Positions 27,757 to 36,686 of a stretch of 64,000 nucleotides of DNA are shown piece after piece; positions within the stretch are counted from its first letter, which is position 1, and each line of letters opens with the position of its first letter. The DNA is taken from positions 310,001 through 374,000 of the forward strand of contig NZ_JAFREP010000003.1 of the NCBI RefSeq assembly GCF_017377855.1, given 5' to 3'. The notes beneath the pieces are model-generated. The model was given only the letters and a program-made list of their open reading frames with translations. It searched no databases and was not told the origin of the DNA. The position numbers and the translations under genes were made by a program. Source of the stretch: Acanthopleuribacter pedis. GTDB taxonomy: Bacteria; Acidobacteriota; Holophagae; Acanthopleuribacterales; Acanthopleuribacteraceae.

Positions 27757-30099
27757 CTACAAGCGCAGGTTGAGGTACCAGAAGTGGCAGGGATCGTCGC
27801 CCCGCTGTTTTTGGACCAGCACATTGCTGCCGCTGTCGCTACAGCCGCCCGCGACCAAATCTTTGCCGCTGAAGCGGTTGATCAGGCGGACGCTGCCGTT
27901 GGGTTGCTGTTCTACCGCCCATTGCTGCCGTTCGGTTTCAGGACCCGCTGAGAAGGCGAGCGGGGCGTTGTCGTCGGCGGCGCAGGGACCGTCGCTTTCG
28001 CAGTCGACCACCGTCAAGGGACCGGCGCTGAAGCTGCCGTGGATGAAGAAGAAACCATCGTCGCCCTGGCGGAGGAACCAGGTATTGCATCCGGCTGCAT
28101 CCTCGGTTTCGAGGGTGGGCTGCTCCCCGGCAATGGCCTCACAGGGCGCGCGGCTGATCAGTCGGCCGTCGGCCACGGAAATCATGTTGTAGGCCGCGTT
28201 CATGAACGTGTGGCCTGATGTGGGTTGCAGTGCAAATTCCGAAACACCGTCAACGGTCAACACCTGGCCGCCAACCACGGCGGTGAAGGTGGCGGTCCCG
28301 TTTGCATTCAAACGCGGGTTCCAACGTTCACACTCGCTGAAGGCGGGATCGGCTAATTCGAGGCTGCCGTCGTTGTTGTATTTCAGGAGGCGGTTGGTAC
28401 CCGTGTTGGCCAGGTGGTATTCGCCGTTGCCGAGGTTGTTCAGGTGCCACTTGCTACCGAGCGTCTCGGATGAAAGCACCAACTGACCGGAGGACCAGGC
28501 CAAGGTCCGGTTGCTGCCGGGATCGCGCAGGATGAGGTTGCCGGAGTGGACCGGGTTGTCGAAGAAGGTAGGCGCGGTTAAGACGCGTCCGTTGCGGACC
28601 GTGACCTGGTGGACGCGGTCGCCTTCGAGGGTGGGCACGAAGGTTGAGGGCGTCGCCAAACTGTTGCCGGACGTGGCGCTGTTCAGGCTGAGGATGGGTG
28701 CTTTCATTTCGAGCCACTGATCGCTGCCGGCCGGGTTGATGAAAAAGACACGGCCGTTTTGATCGGAAGCACTGCCGTCTGTCTCGCGCAGGTTGGCGCC
28801 GCTCAGGATCAATGCCGCGCCGGGGTTGGGGAAGGACAAGCTGTTGCTGGTTTCGGCAGAGATGCGTGACAGGACGGGTGCGCCGGCGAAAAAGCGACCG
28901 GTTTGTGCGCTGGGTTTGGTGCCCGTCGTGTCGACAGGACCCCAGTCGCGACCGTTGCTTGAGGTGCGCAGGAACACCGCGCAATCGCTGTCACAGGTTT
29001 CATAAGCCATCACATAGCGGTCGGCTGCAGCTTGGACAATGGAAAACTTGCCCAGGGCACCCAGTTGGACCACGGTTTGGGGCGCGCCCCAGGTAAAACC
29101 GTCGGTGGCGGATTGGCGCACCAGAACACGCGCCGAGCCCTCCGCGCGGGTGTAGAACAGCGCTAGTTCACCGTTGCCGTCAACCATCAATGCGGGATCC
29201 GCGATCAACCCCGGTACCTGTTGGACGGGTACCGAGTGGTATTGCCAGGATTGGGCCAGGTTGCCGCTGAGGTTGATGCGAATGGCGGAGGTGGCGGGGC
29301 CGGGTCCGCTCGTATCCCGAACGACCGTGGCCGAGAGCAGAGAGCCCGCGTACAGGAAACCCACCGTTTGCGGGACTTCGAACAGGTTGGCGTCGGTTGC
29401 TTGTTGCGTGGTGGAGAAACGTTCCCAGGAGGCGCCGTCGTCCAGGCTTTCGTAATAGGTGGCGAAACCCGAGTCATGTTTGGCGACGGCGATTAGGCGA
29501 CCGTTGTTTTGCCCGTTGGCGCTGAGGCGAACCACATCGGGTTGGGAAACCACCGCGCCGGCGATTTGTTGTTCGCTGCCGAACGGCGTGGCCTCGGCAT
29601 GGTCCAAATACCAGGTGTTAAAGATGGCGTCCTGCGCGCCGACCGTGCGGATCACCATGCGAAACTGTCGGTGCTGCACAAAATGATCGGGTTCGCTAAC
29701 CGATTCAAAGGTGAAGCCGTTCGCGTGGGTGGTCGCTTGCCGGGGCACAAATGAAGCGGCCGCGTGAAAGCGATAGTTCTTTTGGTCGCGGGTCATGCGG
29801 AGGTCGCCGCGGGTGTTGTGGAGGAAGTGGCCGGGTTGGAGAACGGATTCAAAGCTGACGCCGTAGCCGACCAGACCGGGCGTGATCTTAAAGGTGGTGT
29901 TTTTTTCGAAGTTGGCCAAGCACGAACTCTTGCGGGAAAGCCAGAGTTCGCGGCCGTCGCGGACGTTGACGTAGAGACCGTCGCCGACGACGGCGCGAAG
30001 TTGAACGGTTTTGCCAGTCAGTTGTGAGGAAAGGTCTTGTGCTTTGGCGAGGGGAAGCGCGCACACAACCAGAAACAATAAACGCATTGGGATGAACAT
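27757..30099 (-). CDS. Secreted AbfB / sialidase-like (BNR) / ricin-type lectin multidomain protein
   Basis: 780 aa from the ATG at 30099, which has GAGGAG 5 nt upstream. The signal peptide is MFIPMRLLFLVVCALPLAKA. Residues about 30-165 resemble an AbfB beta-trefoil arabinose-binding domain (SFESVLQPGHFLHNTRGDL, FTFESVSEPDHFVQHRQF). Residues about 170-440 form a BNR/sialidase-like propeller with Asp-box variants YESLDDGASWERF, SATDGFTWGAP and TSSNGRDWGP. The C-terminal 300 residues contain ricin-B-like trefoils ending QWAVEQQPNGSVRLINRFSGK and CHFWYLNLRL. Several Cys pairs fit an extracellular protein. The sialidase catalytic arginine triad was not verified, so enzyme activity is uncertain; glycan binding is more secure. 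Confidence 0.75.
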   Translation of the reverse strand: MFIPMRLLFLVVCALPLAKAQDLSSQLTGKTVQLRAVVGDGLYVNVRDGRELWLSRKSSCLANFEKNTTFKITPGLVGYGVSFESVLQPGHFLHNTRGDLRMTRDQKNYRFHAAASFVPRQATTHANGFTFESVSEPDHFVQHRQFRMVIRTVGAQDAIFNTWYLDHAEATPFGSEQQIAGAVVSQPDVVRLSANGQNNGRLIAVAKHDSGFATYYESLDDGASWERFSTTQQATDANLFEVPQTVGFLYAGSLLSATVVRDTSGPGPATSAIRINLSGNLAQSWQYHSVPVQQVPGLIADPALMVDGNGELALFYTRAEGSARVLVRQSATDGFTWGAPQTVVQLGALGKFSIVQAAADRYVMAYETCDSDCAVFLRTSSNGRDWGPVDTTGTKPSAQTGRFFAGAPVLSRISAETSNSLSFPNPGAALILSGANLRETDGSASDQNGRVFFINPAGSDQWLEMKAPILSLNSATSGNSLATPSTFVPTLEGDRVHQVTVRNGRVLTAPTFFDNPVHSGNLILRDPGSNRTLAWSSGQLVLSSETLGSKWHLNNLGNGEYHLANTGTNRLLKYNNDGSLELADPAFSECERWNPRLNANGTATFTAVVGGQVLTVDGVSEFALQPTSGHTFMNAAYNMISVADGRLISRAPCEAIAGEQPTLETEDAAGCNTWFLRQGDDGFFFIHGSFSAGPLTVVDCESDGPCAADDNAPLAFSAGPETERQQWAVEQQPNGSVRLINRFSGKDLVAGGCSDSGSNVLVQKQRGDDPCHFWYLNLRL

Positions 30100-30756
30100 A
30101 AAAACTCCTCGTTGGCATGGACCGGCGGCCCACGCCTCGGTTAACCCGTGGCTCATCACGGGGGCTGAGATGGGATTGGGATCGCGCCGTCGGGGTCTGG
30201 ATAAAGGAGCCGTTGGTACCGAGTGGCTTTCGGTCGGTGAGCAAGGATGGAATCGACCCAAGGTGACGGTGCAACCGGGGGAAGCCGGGTGCGTTGATCC
30301 GTGATCCATGTCACGCTAAGAGCGAAAACGAGGCCAACACACGAAAAAATGAATGCTGGAAACGGGCTCCAGTGAGGGCGCGCCTTGTGTTTTCAACGGC
30401 TTGCGTTTGATTGTTAGAACCCTGTGAGGGGCGTTTTTTGTGGAACACTAGGTAAAAGTTGAGTTTTACGTAAATATAAGTTGGTGTGGGGTCGGTATAA
30501 AGGGCACTCGACATGTCACTTTGGTGGGTTCAGGTGTCATTTACGCGGGTACACTTTGGGGCCGGGGTGTTGGTTGTTCCCACCAGGTCGTTAACCGTTC
30601 CACCGATCAACGATAACCAACCCCGGAAACTTTGATCCGCCGCGTGCGTCCTTCCGGGCGGGAAAAAGCACTGTTCCAGCAAGCCGCTTTGGTCTAAACT
30701 CGAAACCATCAGCGCTCATCCTCATATTTGTTTGATCCCTTTTGAAGGAGCCGTTT
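30100..30756. other. Divergent intergenic region
   Basis: About 650 nt. An AT-rich patch near 30460-30500 may contain promoters. No ORF with family resemblance and no strong repeat were found. Confidence 0.4.
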
Positions 30757-31164
30757 ATGTCTCAAGAGAAAAAAGGTGCTTTTTCTGATTCCGTCCTGAA
30801 TCGCGGTGTCAAAATCGCCGGTGAAGCCTTGCTGACGCCCGGCTCCTCGCTCCTCGTTGACGGCCAGTTCAAAAAAGGGTTGGCCCACGTCGGCGGTGGT
30901 TTGGTGGCCGGTCTGGTGCTCGGCCCCATCGGCCCGCTGCTCGTTGCCGCCAATTCCTATTGTCAAAGCGTGGGCGGTCGCAACCTGGTGGAAACCTTCA
31001 CCAAACCCAATGATTTACGCGACCAACCGTTGTCCAACAAAGTCGCCGCGGCCGTGGACGAAGGCGTGCCGCTCGAGGACCTCCAGCAGGATATCGCCGA
31101 GGATGTGGAAGACCTCTACGCCGAGCGCAGCCACCAAAATGAAGGGGCGGACGCGGTGAACTAA
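30757..31164 (+). CDS. Small membrane-associated protein of unknown function (DUF6072-like)
   Basis: 135 aa from the ATG at 30757, preceded by AAGGAG at a 6-nt spacing; an upstream in-frame TTG at 30742 has none. The N-terminal half contains GVKIAGEALLTPGSSLLVDGQFKK and a Gly-rich hydrophobic hairpin, HVGGGLVAGLVLGPIGPLLV. It resembles the DUF6072 family, but that name is from memory and unverified. The C-terminal 50 residues are acidic and helical. The final codons overlap the convergent gene by 4 nt (stop codons overlap), so there is no terminator between them. Function unknown. Confidence 0.6.
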   Translation: MSQEKKGAFSDSVLNRGVKIAGEALLTPGSSLLVDGQFKKGLAHVGGGLVAGLVLGPIGPLLVAANSYCQSVGGRNLVETFTKPNDLRDQPLSNKVAAAVDEGVPLEDLQQDIAEDVEDLYAERSHQNEGADAVN

Positions 31165-31736
31165 TCCGCCCGGCGGCCGATGCCTTCGACCATCGACAAC
31201 CAGCTTTCTTTGCGACAGTTCGCCGCCATTTTCAGCGGTCCCAGCGAGGTGATTTTTACCGGATCCACCCCGCAAAATTCCAGCACCGTTTTACGCATCA
31301 TCGTGTGGACCGGTGCGCCGTACAGCAGCTTGTAGATCATCGGCGGCGAATCCATGGTCGTGATCACCCGCGCGCTTCTGCCCGCCAACAGCTTGGTGGG
31401 CAAGGGACCGCAATCAAAGCGAAAGGCAAATCCCGGTAAAAAAATTCGGTCGATGAGTCCTTTGAGCGCCGCCGGCATGGCGCCCCACCACACCGGGAAA
31501 ATCCAGACCGTGTGATGCGCCCACCTCACCGCTTCCTGAACCGCGACCAAATCCGGCTCCAGGTTTTGCTGTTCGTCGTAGCCCTCGCGCAGTACCGGAT
31601 CAAAGGCCAGATCGCCGACCGAAAACACGCGTACCTGGTGGTCTTTGGACAGCGCGCCCTGTTGGTAGGCCTCGGCCAAGGCGCCGCAATAACTGTCTCG
31701 TTTGGGGTTGCCGTTAATGATGCAAATCTTTTTCAT
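31161..31736 (-). CDS. Flavodoxin-like NAD(P)H-dependent oxidoreductase
   Basis: 191 aa from the ATG at 31736 (GGGAG 5 nt upstream). The N-terminal FMN loop IINGNPKRDSYCGALAEAY, the middle WIFPVWWGAMPAALKGLIDR and the segment PGFAFRF are hallmarks of the Flavodoxin_2/NQO family of quinone or azo reductases. It is cytoplasmic and normally dimeric with FMN. These enzymes perform two-electron reduction of quinones or related electrophiles. The stop codon overlaps that of the convergent gene. No regulator is adjacent. Confidence 0.88.
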   Translation of the reverse strand: MKKICIINGNPKRDSYCGALAEAYQQGALSKDHQVRVFSVGDLAFDPVLREGYDEQQNLEPDLVAVQEAVRWAHHTVWIFPVWWGAMPAALKGLIDRIFLPGFAFRFDCGPLPTKLLAGRSARVITTMDSPPMIYKLLYGAPVHTMMRKTVLEFCGVDPVKITSLGPLKMAANCRKESWLSMVEGIGRRAD

Positions 31737-31860
31737 GCTCACTCCCTCAGGTGCTACCACCTTAAAGGTTGGTGAAAATAAACGCGATCAAAAAACGTAA
31801 CTCCTGAAATACCGTGAGGTTAGCCTTGGACAGGCGATTTTCGGTCCTGAACGGGACAAG

Positions 31861-31896
31861 AAAAAACCCCGGCCATCCTGAGATGCCGGGGTTTTC
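31861..31896 (-). terminator. Rho-independent terminator
   Basis: AACCCCGGC...GCCGGGGTT forms a strong hairpin. On the minus strand it is followed by TTTTTT. It lies just after the stop of the oligopeptidase gene. Confidence 0.85.
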
Positions 31897-31915
31897 CAAG
31901 GTGATCCGTGATCCG

Positions 31916-34045
31916 TTACTTGTCGATGCCCGATAAATCGAGGAAAAACGCCGTGATCAGCGCCATTTCCTTCAGGCGGTTGAAACGGCCCGAGGCGCCG
32001 CCGTGGCCCGCGTCCATGTTGGTGTCCAGCAGCAGCAAGTTGTCGCCGGTTTTGAGCGCGCGCATTTTGGCGACCCATTTGGCCGGTTCCCAGTACTGTA
32101 CCTGGGAGTCATGCAAGCCGGTGGTAACCAACAGGTTGGTGTAGTTGGCCGCGGTGATGTTGTCGTAGGGGGAGTAGGACAAAATGTACTGGTATTCGGC
32201 TTTTTTGTTGGGGTTGCCCCATTCGTCGTACTCACCCGTGGTCAGCGGAATGCTGGGATCGAGCATGGTGGTGATGACGTCGACAAAAGGCACCGCCGCG
32301 TGGATGCCGCGGAAGAGTTCGGGTTCCATGTTCAAAACGGCACCCATCAGCAAACCGCCGGCGCTGCCGCCCCGTGCGAACAACAGGTCCTTGTCCGCGT
32401 AACCCTTGTCGATCAGGTGTTTGCCGCAATCGATGAAGTCGGTAAAGGTGTTTTTCTTGTTCATCATTTTGCCGTCTTCGTACCAAGCCCGGCCTTTGTC
32501 CTGGCCGCCGCGAATGTGGGCGATTGCGTAGCCAAAACCGCGCTCAAGCAAGCTCAAACGGCTGGAAGAGAAACCGATACGGGCCGAGGAGCCGTAGGAA
32601 CCGTAGGCATACAGCAGCACGGGTTTTTTGGCGGCTTTCTTGAACCCCTTGGGGTAAACCATGGATACCGGCACTTTTTTGCCGTCGCGGGCGGTGACTT
32701 CAATGCGTTCGGAAACGTACTTGGAGGGGTCGAATCCGCCGAGGATCTCGTCTTGTTTCAGCAAGGTCCCTTTGCCGGTGACCATGTCGTAATCCCACAC
32801 CTGTGAGGGCGTCACCAGACTCTGGTAGCTGACGCGGAGTTTGGTATTGGAAGGATCACGGTTGGCCATGCCGCCGAGGGAGTAGATGGAATAAACTTCT
32901 TCGTCGAATTTGATTTGGGTGCGTTTGCCGCTTTTCAGATCAATGACCGACAGGCCGGAAATGCCGTTGTCGGTTTCGCTGAGGACGAGGTGGTTGTTGA
33001 ACAGGTCCAGGCCGCGGATCAGAACATCCTCGCGGGGGGCGACCACTTGCTGCCAAGAAGATTCGGCCCAATCGCTGTCCTTGGTTTTCATGACCTTGAA
33101 GTTGAGCGCATTGCGGTTGGTCATGACATAAAAGTGGTTGTCGAGATGGTCGACGCGGTACTCGTGGCCGCGTTCCCGTTTCAGGAAGACGCGCGGCGCT
33201 TCCGTGGGTTTGTCGGCGGGGATGACCTGGACTTCATCTTCAACCGTTTGCCCGGAGTGAATGAGCACGTATTTGCCGGACGTTGATTTGTAGGTACCGC
33301 AGTTAAAGGTCTCGTCTTTTTCATGGAAGACCAGCGTATCTTTGTCGCCGCCCAGTTCATGGCGCCAAATTTGGTAACTGCGCAGGGTGCCTTCTTCGCG
33401 TTTGGTGTAGAAAAAAGTTTTGTTGTCGTTGGCCCAGGTGATGTTGGCCGTACCCGCGTCGATGGTTTCTTCCAGGTGTTTCCCGGTGCTCAGGTCTTTG
33501 ACGCGGATCTGGTAAATGCGGCGGCCGCGGGTGTCGACCCCGTAAGCCAGCAGGTTGTTGTTGGGGCTGACCGCGAGGCCACGCACCGACATGAAGGAAT
33601 GGCCCTCGGCCAGCTTGTTGACGTCGAGGATGACTTCTTCCGCCGCTTCCATCGAGCCCTTGCGGCGGCAGTAAATGTCGTACTGTTTGCCCTCTTCCTT
33701 GCGGGAATAATAATAGTAACCTTGGAACAAAACAGGAACCGAGCTGTCGTCCTGTTTGATGCGCCCTTTCATTTCTTCGAACAGCGCTTCCTGCAAGGCT
33801 TCGGTATGGGCCATTTTGCTTTTGGTGTAGGCGTTTTCTTGGTTGAGGTACGCCAGTACCTCGGGATCTTCCCGTTGGTTTAACCAATAGTAATTGTCGA
33901 TGCGAACATCGCCGTGTTTTTCCAATTTCTTAGGAACTTTTTTCGCGATGGGTGCTTTAGGACTGGTGAGGGTGGGATCGGCACCGGCCGTCAAAAACGC
34001 GGCGGCGGTGGCCCACAAAGCGAGTAAAAACAATCGTTGGTACAT
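31916..34045 (-). CDS. ptrB: Oligopeptidase B-like serine peptidase (S9A), exported
   Basis: 709 aa. An N-terminal signal peptide (MYQRLFLLALWATAAAFLTAG) precedes a seven-bladed propeller and an alpha/beta-hydrolase domain. The catalytic serine is in GGSAGGLLMG (Ser561), with Asp646 in TTGLHDSQVQYW and His681 in DAGHGGASG. The segments PLTTGEYDEWGNP and YSPYDN are typical of oligopeptidase B rather than prolyl endopeptidase. The family cleaves short peptides after basic residues. Cytoplasmic in enteric bacteria, but the leader here predicts a periplasmic location, as often seen in environmental species. It is transcribed alone, with a terminator at 31861-31896. Confidence 0.93.
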   Translation of the reverse strand: MYQRLFLLALWATAAAFLTAGADPTLTSPKAPIAKKVPKKLEKHGDVRIDNYYWLNQREDPEVLAYLNQENAYTKSKMAHTEALQEALFEEMKGRIKQDDSSVPVLFQGYYYYSRKEEGKQYDIYCRRKGSMEAAEEVILDVNKLAEGHSFMSVRGLAVSPNNNLLAYGVDTRGRRIYQIRVKDLSTGKHLEETIDAGTANITWANDNKTFFYTKREEGTLRSYQIWRHELGGDKDTLVFHEKDETFNCGTYKSTSGKYVLIHSGQTVEDEVQVIPADKPTEAPRVFLKRERGHEYRVDHLDNHFYVMTNRNALNFKVMKTKDSDWAESSWQQVVAPREDVLIRGLDLFNNHLVLSETDNGISGLSVIDLKSGKRTQIKFDEEVYSIYSLGGMANRDPSNTKLRVSYQSLVTPSQVWDYDMVTGKGTLLKQDEILGGFDPSKYVSERIEVTARDGKKVPVSMVYPKGFKKAAKKPVLLYAYGSYGSSARIGFSSSRLSLLERGFGYAIAHIRGGQDKGRAWYEDGKMMNKKNTFTDFIDCGKHLIDKGYADKDLLFARGGSAGGLLMGAVLNMEPELFRGIHAAVPFVDVITTMLDPSIPLTTGEYDEWGNPNKKAEYQYILSYSPYDNITAANYTNLLVTTGLHDSQVQYWEPAKWVAKMRALKTGDNLLLLDTNMDAGHGGASGRFNRLKEMALITAFFLDLSGIDK

Positions 34046-34328
34046 AAATGAAACCTGCTTCTAAATGGATAGGCGGAGGCCGTTTCTCGGTGGAAAACCG
34101 AGGCCGGCGGGCCGGTCAGGTGAAGAGACCTAAAAAAAACGCGGAGAAAACGGCCCAAAAGGTTCATGGTTCCGCGCCTTTCCTCCATGTCACCCACTTT
34201 TGGCGCTTCCGTTGCGATGCCCAGCATACACCGAGCCAATTTTTTTCGGGATTTATTTGGTGGGGCCTAGGCTTTCCGGGTTGGCGATTTGGGGAGACAT
34301 TGCTTATTTTAGAAGAGAGGTGATTCAC

Positions 34329-34949
34329 ATGCTGTTGTTTTTTTTATGGGTTCTGGGCGAACCTTCACCCGCCCAAACCCAGGCGATGCTTTGGTACCAA
34401 GACTATTTGGCCGCGGAAAAACGTGCCTTAGCCGAACTGAGTGAACGCGCTGATGATGCCGGGGACATTCGCACCACGGATCCTCGATTTACCTATCGTT
34501 TGGGTGGGCTGATACGGGTGTTCGGGCTTTTGGCGATGGGCGACGAAGGGGCGCGCGATCATTTTCAGCGCATGGGCCTTTCGGCCGAGGATCGTGACCG
34601 TATCGAGAAAGTCTGGTGGAATACCGGGAAGCCGGCTTACTTGACCTCGGGCTTGGATGCGTATTTCGGCAAAGATGCGCGTTACATGGCGATCTGGAAT
34701 CGGCACGTGGCCGGTGAACAAATCCACCCGAAGGACGCTTTGTACATCGGGCGTTACAACGACCACCTCACCTGGCGTCTTTTGGCCGAGCATCTTGCCG
34801 AAACCTATCTGGCGTTGACGCCGGAGGGAAGAAGCATCGTTGATCGTATCGCCGATCTATCCTGCGAGTTGGATGGGGTGATTTTTACCACGGATGCGGG
34901 AACCATTGCCAGTGTCGCCAAGGATTACGGTTTCACCCTCGCTCCATAA
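34329..34949 (+). CDS. Hypothetical protein with possible signal peptide
   Basis: 206 aa from the ATG at 34329, which has AGAGAGGTGA upstream; the frame is open back to 34200. The first 15 residues (MLLFFLWVLGEPSPA) are hydrophobic but lack a positive n-region, so export is uncertain. The rest is helical with many charged residues: ALAELSERADDAGDIR, HFQRMGLSAEDRDRIEKVW, RHVAGEQIHPKDALYIGRYNDH. No family or catalytic motif was recognised. It is divergent from the oligopeptidase gene and is followed by a hairpin that serves the opposite strand. Confidence 0.6.
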   Translation: MLLFFLWVLGEPSPAQTQAMLWYQDYLAAEKRALAELSERADDAGDIRTTDPRFTYRLGGLIRVFGLLAMGDEGARDHFQRMGLSAEDRDRIEKVWWNTGKPAYLTSGLDAYFGKDARYMAIWNRHVAGEQIHPKDALYIGRYNDHLTWRLLAEHLAETYLALTPEGRSIVDRIADLSCELDGVIFTTDAGTIASVAKDYGFTLAP

Positions 34950-34953
34950 AAAA

Positions 34954-34978
34954 GCGGGAACCACATGGTGGATCCCGC
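34954..34978 (-). terminator. Hairpin terminator for the holin gene
   Basis: GCGGGAACCAC-atg-GTGGATCCCGC is an 11-bp stem with one mismatch. It is followed on the minus strand by TTTTTTA, so it should end minus-strand transcripts from 35665-35057. It also overlaps the end of the convergent gene unit. Confidence 0.7.
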
Positions 34979-35056
34979 GTTGATTGAAGGGCGTCCTCAT
35001 TCGTAAATTCCTCGTGGTTCCCGCGAGAAAGGGGCGAAACGTAAGCCGCGTTTGCG

Positions 35057-35665
35057 TTAGGAGGGTTCTGTATCCAGCAGTTGATCGAGGCGACGGTCCA
35101 GTTCTTCATCCGACCAGCCCTGTTTCTCGGCCAATCGGCTTAAGCGGCGCATTTGCCGTCCCCGTGCCCGCAAGGCGCGGCGTGCGGCGCGGTCCTCGCT
35201 GGGCAACAGGCTGTTGCGGGTTTGGCTGTCGCGCAGGGTGCCGACAATTTTTTCGCCGGAACGGCCCACCACGTAGCCGCCGACCCCAATGGTTAGCAGG
35301 TTAAACAGTTCCGGTGTGAGCTCGAGCCTGGGCGCGACCTCGCTGCCAAAAATGAGGATCAGGTAGGGATAAAGCAGGTATTTGTGAATCAGAATCGCGG
35401 TGATGGAAAGCATCAGCAGCGGACGCCAGTTGCGGGTGAGCCAACTCTGGGAACGGGCCTCGGCGGCGATGATGGTGCCGCGTTGTTGCGCGAGTTGTGT
35501 TTCGTAGGCCATGATGTTGCCCGCCAGTTGATTTTCCAGCTGGAGCAGCTTGGCCTTGGCCTCGGCCCGTTCGTCGTCGCTGGTGACAAATTGATCGATG
35601 ATCCCGCCGGCCTCTTTGACCAGCGCGGTGATGTCGGGGAACCCCGATAAATTAAATGATGTCAT
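35057..35665 (-). CDS. Phage/GTA-type 3TM holin-like protein
   Basis: 202 aa from the ATG at 35665, with AGGAGG 5 nt upstream. The N-terminal amphipathic segment ITALVKEAGGIIDQFVTSDDERAEAK leads into a helix with ETQLAQQRGTIIAAEA. Then come QSWLTRNWRPLLMLSITAIL, a second hydrophobic stretch (YLLYPYLILIF) and a third ending GVGGYVVGRSGEKI. This order and the RNWRP and GGYVVGRSGEK motifs match the 3TM holin family of phages and gene transfer agents. The C-terminal basic tail of about 55 residues (RAARRALRARGRQMRR) is longer than usual. No endolysin, spanin or phage structural gene is nearby, so it is an orphan and may be domesticated. Confidence 0.8.
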   Translation of the reverse strand: MTSFNLSGFPDITALVKEAGGIIDQFVTSDDERAEAKAKLLQLENQLAGNIMAYETQLAQQRGTIIAAEARSQSWLTRNWRPLLMLSITAILIHKYLLYPYLILIFGSEVAPRLELTPELFNLLTIGVGGYVVGRSGEKIVGTLRDSQTRNSLLPSEDRAARRALRARGRQMRRLSRLAEKQGWSDEELDRRLDQLLDTEPS

Positions 35666-36350
35666 ACATGCCTCCTGTGTCCGAGCCGCCCGCGCGGCCC
35701 GATAGGAGGCTAACGCGCACCGCGGTCGCGTATCACAGGAGCAATGCGGCCAACCCGAGACGCGGCTGAAGGTGCACGGGGAGAGGAATGTTGGGGAGGG
35801 GGTGATCCGGCGTGTGTTGATTGAACACGGGGAGGGGAATGTTGGGTAGGGAGACGCCCTTTTGCCGGCACCTTCAGCGCCTGCATTTTGGGAACCGCGG
35901 TGACCCAGGGTCGGCCCCTTTTTCAAAGGGCCCGACCCTGGGCTGCCATAGCTAGCCCTTTCAGGGCAGCGGGTTGAAGTCCGCCTTCGGCGAACATTCA
36001 AAAAAATGGTGGGCCATGCATGGGGGTGTGTTCGTCCTTTCAGGACGAACCGGATCAAACCCCGGCCCTTCTTCACCCGCGGTTCCCGCCACCTTCACCC
36101 GCAACTGACCTCTGTCTCTGCCCTTGGCCCCACCGCGATCTTCACCGGGGGGTGATCCGGCGTGTGCCGAAGGTACACGCACACCGCCATGCGGGGACCA
36201 TGCTTGATTTAAATGCGAGGCAGAGCCGAGCCACTTCCAGCTACCCCTACGGGGTTATCTATGACAGCCTGGGGTCAAGGAACGAAGTGACTGTCACCCT
36301 AGGACGCCCCGATTTACCAATGTCCAAGTCCTGAAGGGACTGGCGGGGGG
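35666..36350. repeat. Noncoding region with short direct repeats and triloop hairpins
   Basis: No gene supported. An 18-bp direct repeat GGGGTGATCCGGCGTGTG occurs at 35799 and 36149. A near-repeat (CACGGGGAGAGGAATGTTGG and CACGGGGAGGGGAATGTTGG) occurs near 35775 and 35827. A long inverted repeat, CCCAGGGTCGG...CCGACCCTGGG, spans 35904-35942. Triloop hairpins GCCCT-ttc-AGGGC (35955-35967) and GTTCGTCCT-ttc-AGGACGAAC (36030-36050) follow, with a related GTCCTGAAGGGAC near 36328. This looks like a cluster of repetitive extragenic elements. Confidence 0.6.
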
Positions 36351-36686
36351 CTACCCACCAAAAGGCTGAAACCGCTGCAAAACCCACAAACAAACCAAAC
36401 CGACAAACAGGGTTGGCACCACTTTTTTCGTTTTGGCCGCGACCCCAATCGCCAGCAGGCCCGCCAAAAGCCGATAATTATCCAGCCCCACGTGGGCCGC
36501 GCCGTCGCGAATGACAAACGCCGGTACGATCAAAGCGCTTAAAATCGCTACCGGTAGATAAGCCATGATGCGTTCCACCACCGCCGGCATGTTGCGTTGG
36601 GTGAAGACCGAAATAAAGGAGGCGCGCATCAAGAAGGTGCCCAAACCGACCGCCGCCATCGTCCAAAAAATTGCGTTAGCTGTCAT
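36351..36686 (-). CDS. azlD: AzlD-type branched-chain amino acid exporter small subunit
   Basis: 111 aa hydrophobic protein with four predicted membrane segments and the AzlD signature near the N-terminus (AVGLGTFLMRASF). The segment YLPVAILSALIVPAF in the middle also matches. It pairs with AzlC to export branched-chain amino acids or related compounds across the inner membrane. The start overlaps the end of azlC by 11 nt, so the genes are translationally coupled. Confidence 0.92.
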   Translation of the reverse strand: MTANAIFWTMAAVGLGTFLMRASFISVFTQRNMPAVVERIMAYLPVAILSALIVPAFVIRDGAAHVGLDNYRLLAGLLAIGVAAKTKKVVPTLFVGLVCLWVLQRFQPFGG

